This document shows positions 52,154-62,904 of a stretch of 64,000 nt of DNA, one piece after another; position 1 is the stretch's first letter, and each line of letters starts with the position of its first letter. The notes beneath the pieces are model-generated. The model did no database searches. It was given only the letters and a program-made list of their open reading frames with translations, and was not told where the DNA came from. The stretch comes from Lineus longissimus. Its lineage: Eukaryota; Nemertea; Pilidiophora; Heteronemertea; Lineidae. Where the stretch lies: NCBI RefSeq assembly GCF_910592395.1, contig NC_088319.1, positions 6,632,001-6,696,000 on the forward strand, given 5' to 3'. The position numbers and the translations under genes are program-made.

Positions 52154-55100
52154 TTAGATGAAGTTTCTTCTGAGTTCAAAGGTATCCGTGTTACACAGGA
52201 TGTTATTGCAACACCAGTCGGTTTGGAAGACTAGACTTTGTGTCGGAGAACTTCCGGCTTTGGTCAATTCTTGTTTTAATCTGCTGATTACGTTTGCTTT
52301 GAATATTTGTACTAAGTTTGCCTTGGGTTTATCTGGTTCAGTGAGAATAATATTTCGGTTTCTCCAGAGTATGTGTTTTGCAAGAAAGATGAGGAAATTT
52401 GAAAGTTGTAGGTTTGGTTTGTCTGCCGCGATGGTGTTTTGAAATGAGATTCCGAAACAGATTTTATGCAAGTCTAACCTGCAGGGTTTGCCTAGAATCT
52501 GTTCGATTAAAGGGTTTATGCGCCCCCATAGGTTGAAAGCAACTGGGCAGTCTGTGAATATGTGCAAATTAGTTTCTTCTATATTAGTTGCACATGTTTC
52601 GCATGTGTCGTTTTCTGTCATTCCCCACTTTTTAAGTTTATCCTTGGTCGCAAGCGTCAAGTGGGAGAACCTCCATTGTAATTCTCTAGTTTTGTTGGCA
52701 CTTAAGGGGTTTTGTGCATTAAGCCAATTAATTTTCCAGTTGATTTCATCATTTATGATTTCTTGAAATGTTTGGTACGACTTGGGTGTGAAATCTCGTG
52801 TTGTTTCACTGATCAAGTGGTTGTAAATATCTGTTGATTTGAGTTTGTTGATGGGTTTTTTGTTAAGATTAATACTAAAATTTTGCGCTCCCTTTGTTTC
52901 GCTTGCTGTTATGAGTTTGATTTTCCATTCTCTAGGGATTTTAGAGTACAGATTTTCAAGTTTTTCTTCTCCATTTGGGATGTGTTTTATCTTGTCATTT
53001 TCCTCAAACTCTATGCGTTCGCCATTACAGAATATGTCTTTGACTTGTACCACATTAGCCTTTATAAACTGTTTTTCCGTGAGGTTCAGCTGGGTCTTTA
53101 GTTCCGTGTTATTGAAGAGGTTTTGGTGTAGCAGGTCACGGGCATTCCTGTATTTTGGCAGCTTAAAGCTTCTGTGTATTTGTTCCCAGTAACCTAAAGC
53201 CTGGTCTACACTAGCAAACATTCGCCAACAATTGTTGGCCAACATTAGCCAACATCATGTTGGCGAATGTTTGGGGACCCGTCCACACTATCAAACACAG
53301 GCAAACATTGCCAAACAAGTTTGACTAAGTTTGGCCGTGTTTGGCATGAATTTGAGGGCAATTTGGAGGGAAAATCAGTCATTTCTCTTCATTTTTTCTT
53401 TAAAACAATGGAGAACCACAGGAAGAAAGCATGCCTAGGTGCTTCAGCAGCAATTCTTTCAGTTGTGATTAACCCCCGTCGCCGCCGCAACTGACAAAAG
53501 CCATACTTGTGGAAAAAGCATGCATGGGGCCTATCACTGCCTCCTTCAAGAGTTAATGGCCTCAGACTTCAAAAGCCTCAAGAATTTCCTGCGGATGGAT
53601 GAAGCTTTTCGTATTCTGAAATTAAGTGTTCAATTTCTTGAAATTGCCATTCTCTATCTTTCATTGAGGCTGCCATTTTGTCCCAGTAGCTCCATCACAT
53701 GATCCAAATCTGTTCCCTGATTGGCTGCTGATTCCCCAACACCAACCAACATGTTGTTCAGAAGTAGCATGGCCTAACATAGGCCAACATTGGCCAACAA
53801 GTTGGCTGATGTTTTCACTTGTTTTTGGACCCGTCCACACTGGCAAACAATAGCAAACATGCCTCTGCAACAAGGCCCAACACGATGTTGGCCAACATTT
53901 GTTGGTTCATGTTGGCTAGTGTAGACCGGGCTTAAGGTTTGATTGAGGAATTTGCTTCCTGTTGTTTTGGCTTTGAAGTTCTTTTCCAGTAGAATATTGT
54001 CTTTGTTGTGGGCCCCGTATTGTGTTTGGAGTCTTTGATCGATGAAGCATTTCCATGCATAATTGTGGTTGTCCAGGTATCTCAGGATATGTTTAACTCT
54101 TTGGGTTTTTATTTTGTTTGTTATGTTAGTGAGATTTATACCTCCTTCGTTGAGAGGTTTATATAGAATATCTTTTTTCACCCAGTGCTTCCGGTTTTTC
54201 CAAATGAAGTTTTCGAAAGATGTCTGGATTTTGTTAATTTATTTGTCCGGCATTGGGTAGACCGTTGATAGGTACCAGATCTGTGAGGTTAAAAAGGTGT
54301 TGATGACTGTTGTTTTCCCCGTTATAGAAAGGTCCCTTTGTTTCCAAAGGTTTAGGATTCGCTGAATTTTTAGAATTTTGGGGGCCCAATTGTCTTCATC
54401 GTAACTTGTATTTCCGAAGAACATGCCGTATATTTTTATCTTGTCATTCTTCCAAGTTAAATTCATTGGCTTGTTCATGTTATTTTTGAAGGAGCCTATC
54501 CAGAGGCCTTCCGTTTTTTGTTTGTTTACTTTGGAACCGCTGGCCTGTTCGTATGTTTCTAGTACATCAAAGACGTGGGGTAGTGATTCAATTGTTGAAA
54601 GTGTTAATGTGTTATCGTCTGCATACTGTTTTATTTTGCTTGTTTTTTGGTTTGGTAGTTTTATGCCTTTGATGTTTTTATTTTTTCGTATTGTTTCTGC
54701 CAGTGTTTCCGCCACTAGTATATACAGCAGGGCAGATAAGCAACACCCCTGTCTGACTCCTTGTTCTAGTTTAAAGGCGCCTGATAGCCAGCCGTTGTTT
54801 TTTATGTGTGATTTTATGTCCGTGTAAAATAGTGTAACCCAGTTGATGAAATCTTCTCGAAAGTTGAAGGTTTGAAGTGTCTTGTACAGATAGTCCCACG
54901 AGACTTTATCAAAGGCCTTCATTTGGTCAAGGCACAACAAAAAGCCAGGTTTATTAGTTTGATTAACGTATTCAATAAGGTCTCTCGTGAAATGCGCATT
55001 ATCGTGTATTTGTCGACCTTCTATGCCACATGTTTGGTCACTGTGTATGATATGAGGAAGGACTTTCTTTAATCGGTTTGCTAGACATTTTGTGATGATT

Positions 55101-56746
55101 TTATAATCAATACAGAGTAGTGAAATGGGTCGCCAGTTTTTTAACAGAGTTTTGTCTCCTTTTTTATGGAGGAGGGTTATGACTCCTGTTCGCATTGTAT
55201 TTGATAAGAGTTTATTTTCAAAGCAATAGTTTGCCACTTCTAAGAGGTCCGGCCCAAAGAGATCCCAAAATGTTCGGTAAAACTCAATTGGAAGCCCATC
55301 TACTCCCGGGGATTTCCCAAGTTGGAAGCTTTTTTGTGAGATTGTTAGTTCTTTCAGAGTAAGTTTTCCCTCACAGGATTTACTTTGTGGTTCAGTTAGT
55401 TTTTTGTCTATGTTTTTGAGAATCTTTGTTTGTGCTTTGGGAGATGTTGGTGTTCTTTTGTATAATTCGGTATAAAAGCGAATTTGTTCTTTCGAGATTT
55501 CCTCTTGTGAGGTCACTCTTTTCCCTTCCGGGGTAGTGAGTTCATCGATTACTTTCTTTTCAGCATTTAATGTTTCCAAATTAGCGAAAAACTTCGTACA
55601 TTTTTCCCCTTCCTCACGCCATTGTATTTTGCTTCTGATTTTGATTCCTTCAAGCTTTTTCTCTTCTATTGATTTAATTAATTCTTTTACCTGGGTGTAT
55701 CTGTTTATGTGATATTCTGATTGATTTTCTGCCAAAGGCGTTATTTGTTCAAGTTCTTTAAGGAGTTTTTCTTTAAGTCTGTTTTCGTTTTTCCGTTTTT
55801 CTTTTGAGTATTGTATTGAGTGGTATTTTATCTTATTTTTACCAATGTCCCACCATTTTGCAAGGTCATCATATTCATGCCTCTTGGATTGCCATGATGC
55901 CCAGAGAGTATTTACTTTTTCTCGATATAGCGAGCTTTTTAGTATTTCTGTATTTAGATGCCACATGTTTGGTCCTCTTGGCCTTGTGGCGGGTGTTTTT
56001 AGTTGTAAGCTGGCTAAGTTATGATCTGATAATGGATATGGTTCGATTTTAACGTTTTCACAAGAATGGATTAAATTTTCTGAAACATAGATTCTATCAA
56101 TACGTGAGCTAGTGTCAAAGTTTTTGGAGTGTCTTGAGAAGACTTTTAAATTTGGGAATTGATACCTTAAGATGTCAGTCAAGTTTAGATCAGATGTTAG
56201 TTTTTGAATCTCATTTTTACCAATTAGACATTTTTTATTCTGCGAGAGACCGAGTCTGTCTAGTTCAAAGTTTTCAATGCAATTGAAATCACCGCCTAAG
56301 ATGAATTCAGTGGGTAGGTTACCAGTATTCTCAGCGTTTGTAGGTTTTAGTGTGAAGTTTTTGATACTACTTAGGAAGCGTTGGCGTTCGGCCGGAATAT
56401 TTGGTGCGTAAATATTTATCACATTTATAAATTTGTCTACAAGTTTATAAAGTACACTAAGGATTCGGCCATTTTTGTCTCTTTTCATTTTCGTTACATG
56501 TAGATTTTCACTTGAGATAATGGCCACACCATGTTTTCGGTTGTCTTCTGGTATGTTTGATGTGAGAATTTGTTTATTTTTTAGGTGTTTTAGAAGGCCC
56601 ATAGCTTCTTCATGGGTTTTAAAATGGGTTTCCTGTAAAAGAGTTATGGTAAATTTATTGGTAATTTCAGAGAGGGTATTCCGTTTTGTGTCTGATGACA
56701 CTAGACCGTCTACATTTAACGACACAACGCTTAGATCGTACTCCAT
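52154..56746 (-). pseudogene. LINE ORF2 of copy 1 (EN-RT), one nonsense codon plus MITE insertion
   Basis: The frame opens MEYDLSVVSLNVDGLVSSDT. It has an intact apurinic-type endonuclease (LLQETHFK, FILGGDFNCIEN, SSRIDRIYVSENL, PLSDHNLASLQL) and RT (SPGVDGLPIEFYRTFWDLFG, LDQMKAFDKVSWDYLY, QGVRQGCCLSALLYIL, QYADDNTLTLS at about residue 708). It stops at codon 836 where copy 2 has TAC. The remaining coding sequence continues to 52154, split by the MITE, and contains the C-terminal zinc motif CETCATNIEETNLHIFTDC. Confidence 0.9.
53198..53932 (+). mobile_element. Harbinger internal-deletion derivative, copy 2 (TAA duplication)
   Basis: Opposite orientation to and nearly identical with 37525-38268. 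It is flanked by TAA (53195-53197 and 53933-53935). The undisturbed LINE copy 2 shows the empty site with a single TAA (about 59404-59408), so the boundaries are certain. The N-terminal transposase remnant reads on the + strand here (ENHRKKACLGASAAILSVV and HGAYHCLLQELMASDFKSLK). Confidence 0.92.
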
Positions 56747-56868
56747 TTTAAATGATAAAACAACCTACACCAAGTAATATCCTATGCTTATGAATACTGG
56801 TTTGGATCTCATTTGCCAATTCAGTCAGGATTTTTATGTCGATCACATTTTTATGTTGAAAGTCACGT

Positions 56869-57894
56869 TTATTCTGTTTTGTAGCCATTACCGTCCTCCT
56901 TTGAGATGGTGTCAGAGTTATTCTTTGTCCGTTTGTTTTTGCGTTTCGGCCTCTTTATCTCCCACGTTTCTGTAGCTTTTTGTAATCCTAGTGGGATATG
57001 GTTTGCTGGTAATTGAACAGTGCTTTTTAGTGTCTTTTTCGACGGTGTTGCTCTTGGCGTAGTTTGTGAATCAGCTGAGGCTTCGCTCTCGCTGTCGTGC
57101 CCCCTCTTGCTAGTTGCAGTCGATATTGTCGACATCTTGTCTTCTTCTTTCTCTTTCTCTGCTTTGTTTGTTGTTTCCACATCTTGCAGCGTCACCTCCA
57201 TTTGGGGATCGGCATCTGGTACTGGTGCGTTATCAGCTTTGTCGGCAGCGTTTCGTCCTTCTAGTACCAGTTGATTAACTTGCTCTCTGCGGTATGCTCG
57301 CTGCCTGCAGTCTTCTTCACGATGATTCGGATGAAGGCATTCCTCCCTGCACTCGAACCACATGTGATCATCTTGTTTGCATATGCCGCACATCTTCGGC
57401 TGATCTTTGTAAAAAGCTCTAAATGAGACCTGCTCACCGTTATTTTTTTCTGCCCAGCAGGTCCTTGGTATAGGGGTTTTCAGCTCAATTTCAATAATCC
57501 GTTTAGATACATTGTACAGTTTCGTTCCATTAATAAGGGTAAAGCGGCATGGCGACGTTATCTTTCCATATTTCGCCAGTACATTATCGACATTTTCGTG
57601 CGCAACTATTGGGGATATCCCCTCCAGCGTAATGAAAGTTGCCAATTTCTCTGGGTCCTTGGCTTGAAGTGAAACGTTTTTGTATTTAAACACTTTCTCC
57701 AGAATGTTCTCTTTCGACTCCTCAGATTTGCAGAAAATTTTAAAGGAAAAGCGTTGTTGCTCAATCCCAATAATATCCTCCGGAAAAGTGGCCTCGAGAT
57801 CACCCGCAAAGTCCTCCAGAGTTGCCTTTTGAATAGCGGCCCTTGAAACCACGACCGCATACCGTTTAATTACATTGCTAGCCATTGTATACAC
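56869..57894 (-). CDS. LINE ORF1 of copy 1, zinc-knuckle RNA-binding protein
   Basis: 341 intact codons from MYTMASNVIKRYAVVVSRAA. An RRM-like N-terminal half (about residues 10-150) is followed by a CCHC knuckle CGICKQDDHMWFEC (C-x2-C-x4-H-x4-C) and a second Cys/His segment ECLHPNHREEDC. A Glu/Lys- and Ser-rich tail with a basic end (RPKRKNKRTKNN) follows. ORF1 proteins of L1/Tx1-type LINEs coat the element RNA. It ends 122 bp before ORF2. The counterpart in copy 2 is cut at 62392. Confidence 0.85.
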   Translation of the reverse strand: MYTMASNVIKRYAVVVSRAAIQKATLEDFAGDLEATFPEDIIGIEQQRFSFKIFCKSEESKENILEKVFKYKNVSLQAKDPEKLATFITLEGISPIVAHENVDNVLAKYGKITSPCRFTLINGTKLYNVSKRIIEIELKTPIPRTCWAEKNNGEQVSFRAFYKDQPKMCGICKQDDHMWFECREECLHPNHREEDCRQRAYRREQVNQLVLEGRNAADKADNAPVPDADPQMEVTLQDVETTNKAEKEKEEDKMSTISTATSKRGHDSESEASADSQTTPRATPSKKTLKSTVQLPANHIPLGLQKATETWEIKRPKRKNKRTKNNSDTISKEDGNGYKTE

Positions 57895-57936
57895 TACACA
57901 TGCAAGGAGGAGCGGAACAAAAACACGTCCGCTCAG

Positions 57937-57953
57937 CCTTATTGATCAACGTT
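57937..57953 (-). repeat. LINE target duplication between the two copies
   Basis: Minus strand AACGTTGATCAATAAGG joins the A-rich 3' end of copy 2 directly to the 5' leader (CTGAGCGGACG) of copy 1. It is identical to 51728-51744. Confidence 0.8.
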
Positions 57954-60900
57954 TTTTTTTATCTTTTATTGTAACAACATGTAAAAGTAACAATGATAAT
58001 GAGCTAGCTATCCCTTACAAAGCTCAGGGAGTGGTCTACATCTCTTAGCAATCTAGGCGGCGCAAATCGGCCTGCGGAGGTTTTACAGTTTGTTCTGCCT
58101 AACGAGCTGTAGTTGAAAAGAAACACTTGACATCATTTTTACAGGTGATGCAGTTCTGTGATGGCTTGCTTGCTGGCCATATTGTTGTGCTGGAAGAGGG
58201 GATGGTTAGGCATTCATTGTACAAACAGTGGCTTAGAAGTTCTTTTATTGTGCTGAATAGTTATTTCAGGAGTGATTTTGGTGGAGGAAGTCGTGGTAAC
58301 ACTAAGTTAAACGTGTTGTTGTTAATGAATGAATGTCGCCAGAGTTAATAGGCTTACATACAGTTAGATGAAGTTTCTTCTGAGTTCAAAGGTATCCGTG
58401 TTACACAGGATGTTATTGCAACACCAGTCGGTTTGGAAGACTAGACTTTGTGTCGGAGAACTTCCGGCTTTGGTCAATTCTTGTTTTAATCTGCTGATTA
58501 CGTTTGCTTTGAATATTTGTACTAAGTTTGCCTTGGGTTTATCTGGTTCAGTGAGAATAATATTTCGGTTTCTCCATAGTATGTGTTTTGCAAGAAAGAT
58601 GAGGAAATTTGAAAGTTGTAGGTTTGGTTTGTCTGCCGCGATGGTGTTTTGAAATGAGATTCCGAAACAGATTTTATGCAAGCCTAACCTGCAGGGTTTG
58701 CCTAGAATCTGTTCGATTAAAGGGTTTATGCGCCCCCATAGGTTGAAAGCAACTGGGCAGTCTGTGAATATGTGCAAATTAGTTTCTTCTATATTAGTTG
58801 CACATGTTTCGCATGTGTCGTTTTCTGTCATTCCCCACTTTTTAAGTTTATCCTTGGTCGCAAGCGTCAAGTGGGAGAACCTCCATTGTAATTCTCTAGT
58901 TTTGTTGGCACTTAAGGGGTTTTGTGCATTAAGCCAATTAATTTTCCAGTTGATTTCATCATTTATGATTTCTTGAAATGTTTGGTACGACTTGGGTGTG
59001 AAATCTCGTGTTGTTTCACTGATCAAGTGGTTGTAAATATCTGTTGATTTGAGTTTGTTGATGGATTTTTTGTTTAGATTGATACTGAAATTTTGCGCTC
59101 CCTTTGTTTCGCTTGCTGTTATGAGTTTGATTTTCCATTCTCTAGGGATTTTAGAGTACAGATTTTCAAGTTTTTCTTCTCCATTTGGGATGTGTTTTAT
59201 CTTGTCATTTTCCTCAAACTCTATGCGTTCGCCATTACAGAATATGTCTTTGACTTGTACCACATTAGCCTTTATAAACTGTTTTTCCGTGAGGTTCAGC
59301 TGGGTCTTTAGTTCCGTGTTATTGAAGAGGTTTTGGTGTAGCAGGTCACGGGCATTCCTGTATTTTGGCAGCTTAAAGCTTCTGTGTATTTGTTCCCAGT
59401 AACCTAAGGTTTGATTGAGGAATTTGCTTCCTGTTGTTTTGGCCTTGAAGTTCTTTTCCAGTAGAATATTGTCTTTGTTGTGGGCCCCGTATTGTGTTTG
59501 GAGTCTTTGATCGATGAAGCATTTCCATGCATAATTGTGGTTGTCCAGGTATCTCAGGATATGTTTAACTCTTTGGGTTTTTATTTTGTTTGTTATGTTA
59601 GTGAGATTTATACCACCTTCGTTGAGAGGTTTATATAGAATATCTTTTTTCACCCAGTGCTTCCGGTTTTTCCAAATATAGTTTTCGAAGGATGTCTGGA
59701 TTTTGTTAATGTATTTGTCCGGCATTGGGTAGACCGTTGATAGGTACCAGATCTGTGAGGTTAAAAAGGTGTTGATGACTGTTGTTTTCCCCGTTATAGA
59801 AAGGTCCCTTTGTTTCCAAAGGTTTAGGATTCGCTGAATTTTTAGAATTTTGGGGGCCCAATTGTCTTCATCGTAACTTGTATTTCCGAAGAACATGCCG
59901 TATATTTTTATCTTGTCATTCTTCCAAGTTAAATTCATTGGCTTGTTCATGTTATTTTTGAAGGAGCCTATCCAGAGGCCTTCCGTTTTTTGTTTGTTTA
60001 CTTTGGAACCGCTGGCCTGTTCGTATGTTTCTAGTACATCAAAGACGTGGGGTAGTGATTCAATTGTTGAAAGTGTTAATGTGTTATCGTCTGCATACTG
60101 TTTTATTTTGCTTGTTTTTTGGTTTGGTAGTTTTATGCCTTTGATGTTTTTATTTTTTCGTATTGTTTCTGCCAGTGTTTCCGCCACTAGTATATACAGC
60201 AGGGCAGATAAGCAACACCCCTGTCTGACTCCTTGTTCTAGTTTAAAGGCGCCTGATAGCCAGCCGTTGTTTTTTATGTGTGATTTTATGTCCGTGTAAA
60301 ATAGTGTAACCCAGTTGATGAAATCTTCTCGAAAGTTGAAGGTTTGAAGTGTCTTGTACAGATAGTCCCACGAGACTTTATCAAAGGCCTTCATTTGGTC
60401 AAGGCACAACAAAAAGCCAGGTTTATTATTTTGATTAACGTGTTCAATAAGGTCTCTCGTGAAATGCGCATTATCGTGTATTTGTCGACCTTCTATGCCA
60501 CATGTTTGGTCACTGTGTATGATATGAGGAAGGACTTTCTTTAATCTGTTTGCTAGACATTTTGTGATGATTTTATAATCAATACAGAGTAGTGAAATGG
60601 GTCGCCAGTTTTTTAACAGAGTTTTGTCTCCTTTTTTATAGAGGAGGGTTATGACTCCTGTCCGCATTGTATTTGATAAGAGTTTATTTTCAAAGCAATA
60701 GTTTGCCACTTCTAAGAGGTCTGGCCCAAAGAGATCCCAAAATGTTCGGTAAAACTCAATTGGAAGCCCATCTACTCCCGGGGATTTCCCAAGTTGGAAG
60801 CTTTTTTGTGAGATTGTTAGTTCCTTCCGAGTAAGTTTTCCCTCACAGGATTTACTTTGTGGTTCAGTTAGTTTTTTGTCGATGTTTTTGAGAATCTTTG

Positions 60901-62392
60901 TTTGTGCTTTGGGAGATGTTGGTGTTCTTTTGTATAATTCGGTATAAAAGCGAATTTGTTCTTTCGAGATTTCCTCTTGTGAGGTCACTCTTTTCCCTTC
61001 CGGGGTAGTGAGTTCATCGATTACTTTCTTTTCAGCATTTAATGTTTCCAAATTAGCGAAAAACTTCGTACATTTTTCCCCTTCCTCACGCCATTGTATT
61101 TTGCTTCTGATTTTGATTCCTTCAAGCTTTTTCTCTTCTATTGATTTAATTAATTCTTTTACCTGGGTGTATCTGTTTATGTGATATTCTGATTGATTTT
61201 CTGCCAAAGGCGTTATTTGTTCAAGTTCTTTAAGGAGTTTTTCTTTAAGTCTGTTTTCGTTTTTCCGTTTTTCTTTTGAGTATTGTATTGAGAGGTATTT
61301 TATCTTATTTTTACCAATGTCCCACCATTTTGCAAGGTCATCATATTCATGCCTCTTGGATTGCCATGATGCCCAGAGAGTATTTACTTTTTCTCGATAT
61401 AGCGAGCTTTTTAGTATTTCTGTATTTAGATGCCACGTGTTTGGTCCTCTTGGCCTTGTGGCGGGTGTTTTTAGTTGTAAGCTGGCTAAGTTATGATCTG
61501 ATAATGGATATGGTTCGATTTTAACGTTTTCACAAGAATGGATTAAATTTTCTGAAACATAGATTCTATCAATACGTGAGCTAGTGTCAAAGTTTTTGGA
61601 GTGTCTTGAGAAGACTTTTAAATTTGGGAATTGATACCTTAAGATGTCAGTCAAGTTTAGATCAGATGTTAGTTTTTGAATCTCATTTTTACCAATTAGA
61701 CATTTTTTATTCTGCGAGAGACCGAGTCTGTCTAGTTCAAAGTTTTCAATGCAATTGAAATCACCGCCTAAGATGAATTCAGTGGGTAGGTTACCAGTAT
61801 TCTCTGCGTTTGTAGGTTTTAGTGTGAAGTTTTTGATACTACTTAGGAAGCGTTGGCGTTCGGCCGGAATATTTGGTGCGTAAATATTTATCACATTTAT
61901 AAATTTGTCTACAAGTTTATAAAGTACACTAAGGATTCGGCCATTTTTGTCTCTTTTCATTTTCGTTACATGTAGATTTTCACTTGAGATAATGGCCACA
62001 CCATGTTTTCGGTTGTCTTCTGGTATGTTTGATGTGAGAATTTGTTTATTTTTTAGGTGTTTTAGAAGGCCCATAGCTTCTTCATGGGTTTTAAAATGGG
62101 TTTCCTGTAAAAGAGTTATGGTAAATTTATTGGTAATTTCAGAGAGGGTATTCCGTTTTGTGTCTGATGACACTAGACCGTCTACATTTAACGACACAAC
62201 GCTTAGATCGTACTCCATTTTAAATGATAAAACAACCTACACCAAGTAATATCCTATGCTTATGAATACTGGTTTGGATCTCATTTGCCAATTCAGTCAG
62301 GATTTTTATGTCGATCACATTTTTATGTTGAAAGTCACGTTTATTCTGTTTTGTAGCCATTACCGTCCTCCTTTGAGATGGTGTCAGAGTTA
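57954..62392 (-). mobile_element. Tx1/L1-type LINE, copy 2 (5' part cut off at 62392)
   Basis: It is collinear with copy 1 from the 3' tail through ORF2 and the ORF1/ORF2 gap into the last codons of ORF1, where homology stops at ...GTGTCAGAGTTA (plus strand). Beyond lies GGGGAGACCGGGG of a different sequence. Whether this is an insertion or a 5' truncation cannot be decided in the window. Confidence 0.88.
58364..62218 (-). CDS. LINE ORF2 of copy 2, intact endonuclease-reverse transcriptase
   Basis: 1,284 codons with no break. Domain order is as in copy 1: APE-type endonuclease (about 1-240), a charged linker, RT (about 470-770, YADD at about 708), then a long C-terminal region ending with a zinc-finger-like CETCATNIEETNLHIFTDC and LWGRINPLIEQILG. 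The protein nicks target DNA and primes reverse transcription on it. All catalytic motifs I can see are present, so the protein could be active even though its ORF1 partner is cut. Confidence 0.93.
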   Translation of the reverse strand: MEYDLSVVSLNVDGLVSSDTKRNTLSEITNKFTITLLQETHFKTHEEAMGLLKHLKNKQILTSNIPEDNRKHGVAIISSENLHVTKMKRDKNGRILSVLYKLVDKFINVINIYAPNIPAERQRFLSSIKNFTLKPTNAENTGNLPTEFILGGDFNCIENFELDRLGLSQNKKCLIGKNEIQKLTSDLNLTDILRYQFPNLKVFSRHSKNFDTSSRIDRIYVSENLIHSCENVKIEPYPLSDHNLASLQLKTPATRPRGPNTWHLNTEILKSSLYREKVNTLWASWQSKRHEYDDLAKWWDIGKNKIKYLSIQYSKEKRKNENRLKEKLLKELEQITPLAENQSEYHINRYTQVKELIKSIEEKKLEGIKIRSKIQWREEGEKCTKFFANLETLNAEKKVIDELTTPEGKRVTSQEEISKEQIRFYTELYKRTPTSPKAQTKILKNIDKKLTEPQSKSCEGKLTRKELTISQKSFQLGKSPGVDGLPIEFYRTFWDLFGPDLLEVANYCFENKLLSNTMRTGVITLLYKKGDKTLLKNWRPISLLCIDYKIITKCLANRLKKVLPHIIHSDQTCGIEGRQIHDNAHFTRDLIEHVNQNNKPGFLLCLDQMKAFDKVSWDYLYKTLQTFNFREDFINWVTLFYTDIKSHIKNNGWLSGAFKLEQGVRQGCCLSALLYILVAETLAETIRKNKNIKGIKLPNQKTSKIKQYADDNTLTLSTIESLPHVFDVLETYEQASGSKVNKQKTEGLWIGSFKNNMNKPMNLTWKNDKIKIYGMFFGNTSYDEDNWAPKILKIQRILNLWKQRDLSITGKTTVINTFLTSQIWYLSTVYPMPDKYINKIQTSFENYIWKNRKHWVKKDILYKPLNEGGINLTNITNKIKTQRVKHILRYLDNHNYAWKCFIDQRLQTQYGAHNKDNILLEKNFKAKTTGSKFLNQTLGYWEQIHRSFKLPKYRNARDLLHQNLFNNTELKTQLNLTEKQFIKANVVQVKDIFCNGERIEFEENDKIKHIPNGEEKLENLYSKIPREWKIKLITASETKGAQNFSINLNKKSINKLKSTDIYNHLISETTRDFTPKSYQTFQEIINDEINWKINWLNAQNPLSANKTRELQWRFSHLTLATKDKLKKWGMTENDTCETCATNIEETNLHIFTDCPVAFNLWGRINPLIEQILGKPCRLGLHKICFGISFQNTIAADKPNLQLSNFLIFLAKHILWRNRNIILTEPDKPKANLVQIFKANVISRLKQELTKAGSSPTQSLVFQTDWCCNNILCNTDTFELRRNFI

Positions 62393-62660
62393 GGGGAGAC
62401 CGGGGCTAGTTCGCCCCTTTTTCGCTAAAACGGCTATATTTCTGTTGATACTGAAGCAAATAGCTTCCGGATGCTTCTGTAGCATAGCCCTGGGTCTTGG
62501 CTATAAACTATTCCAATGGTATTTGTCCGAGTTCATAGTATTTCTATGAGTAATTCGCTGCTGAAAAAAAAATGTCGATGTAGGCGAACCTGCCCCGCAC
62601 CGGGGTAAGTTCGCCTCCCCCTCGGGGCAAGTTCGCCGTCAATAAAACTGATTGGAACAA
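62393..62660. repeat. terminal/subterminal repeat region of the element cutting LINE copy 2
   Basis: It starts GGGGAGACCGGGGCTAGTTC. Variants of GGGGCAAGTTCGCC appear near 62409, 62604 and 62624, with an inverted one (GGCGAACCTGCCCC) near 62582. Clustered direct and inverted short motifs next to an abrupt junction look like transposase-binding sites at a transposon end. Confidence 0.55.
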
Positions 62661-62904
62661 TCTTGTCATTTCATTACTTTTAATAATTAATTAATACAAA
62701 TAACATTTTAAACATTTGTACTGTATGTAGGTTTGAAATAAACTGGAGAAAAACAATAACTAGTTAACAACAATGGGAAAATAACAAGGCAGGACAAGGT
62801 ATTCTTGCAAATTTGAACGGTTGAAATAAGCGAACATTGAGGACTCTTAACCATATACATGTAGGTCCACATAGTCCCCCTTTAACAGAATGGGCCTACT
62901 AATC

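Larger units (their letters stand above)
51745..57936 (-). mobile_element. Tx1/L1-type LINE, copy 1 (full-length, damaged), inserted in U1
   Basis: From its 5' end at 57936 it has a 42-bp leader, ORF1 (57894-56869), a 122-bp gap, ORF2 (56746 to 52154, broken), a ~400-bp 3' UTR and a short A-rich tail next to the 17-bp target duplication. It is about 99% alike to copy 2 by eye. The Harbinger derivative at 53198-53932 is inserted in ORF2. Confidence 0.88.

Noticed and set aside
52158-62249. Many plus-strand frames across the two LINE copies
   Set aside because: They are antisense shadows of ORF1/ORF2; the same ones occur at equivalent positions in both copies.
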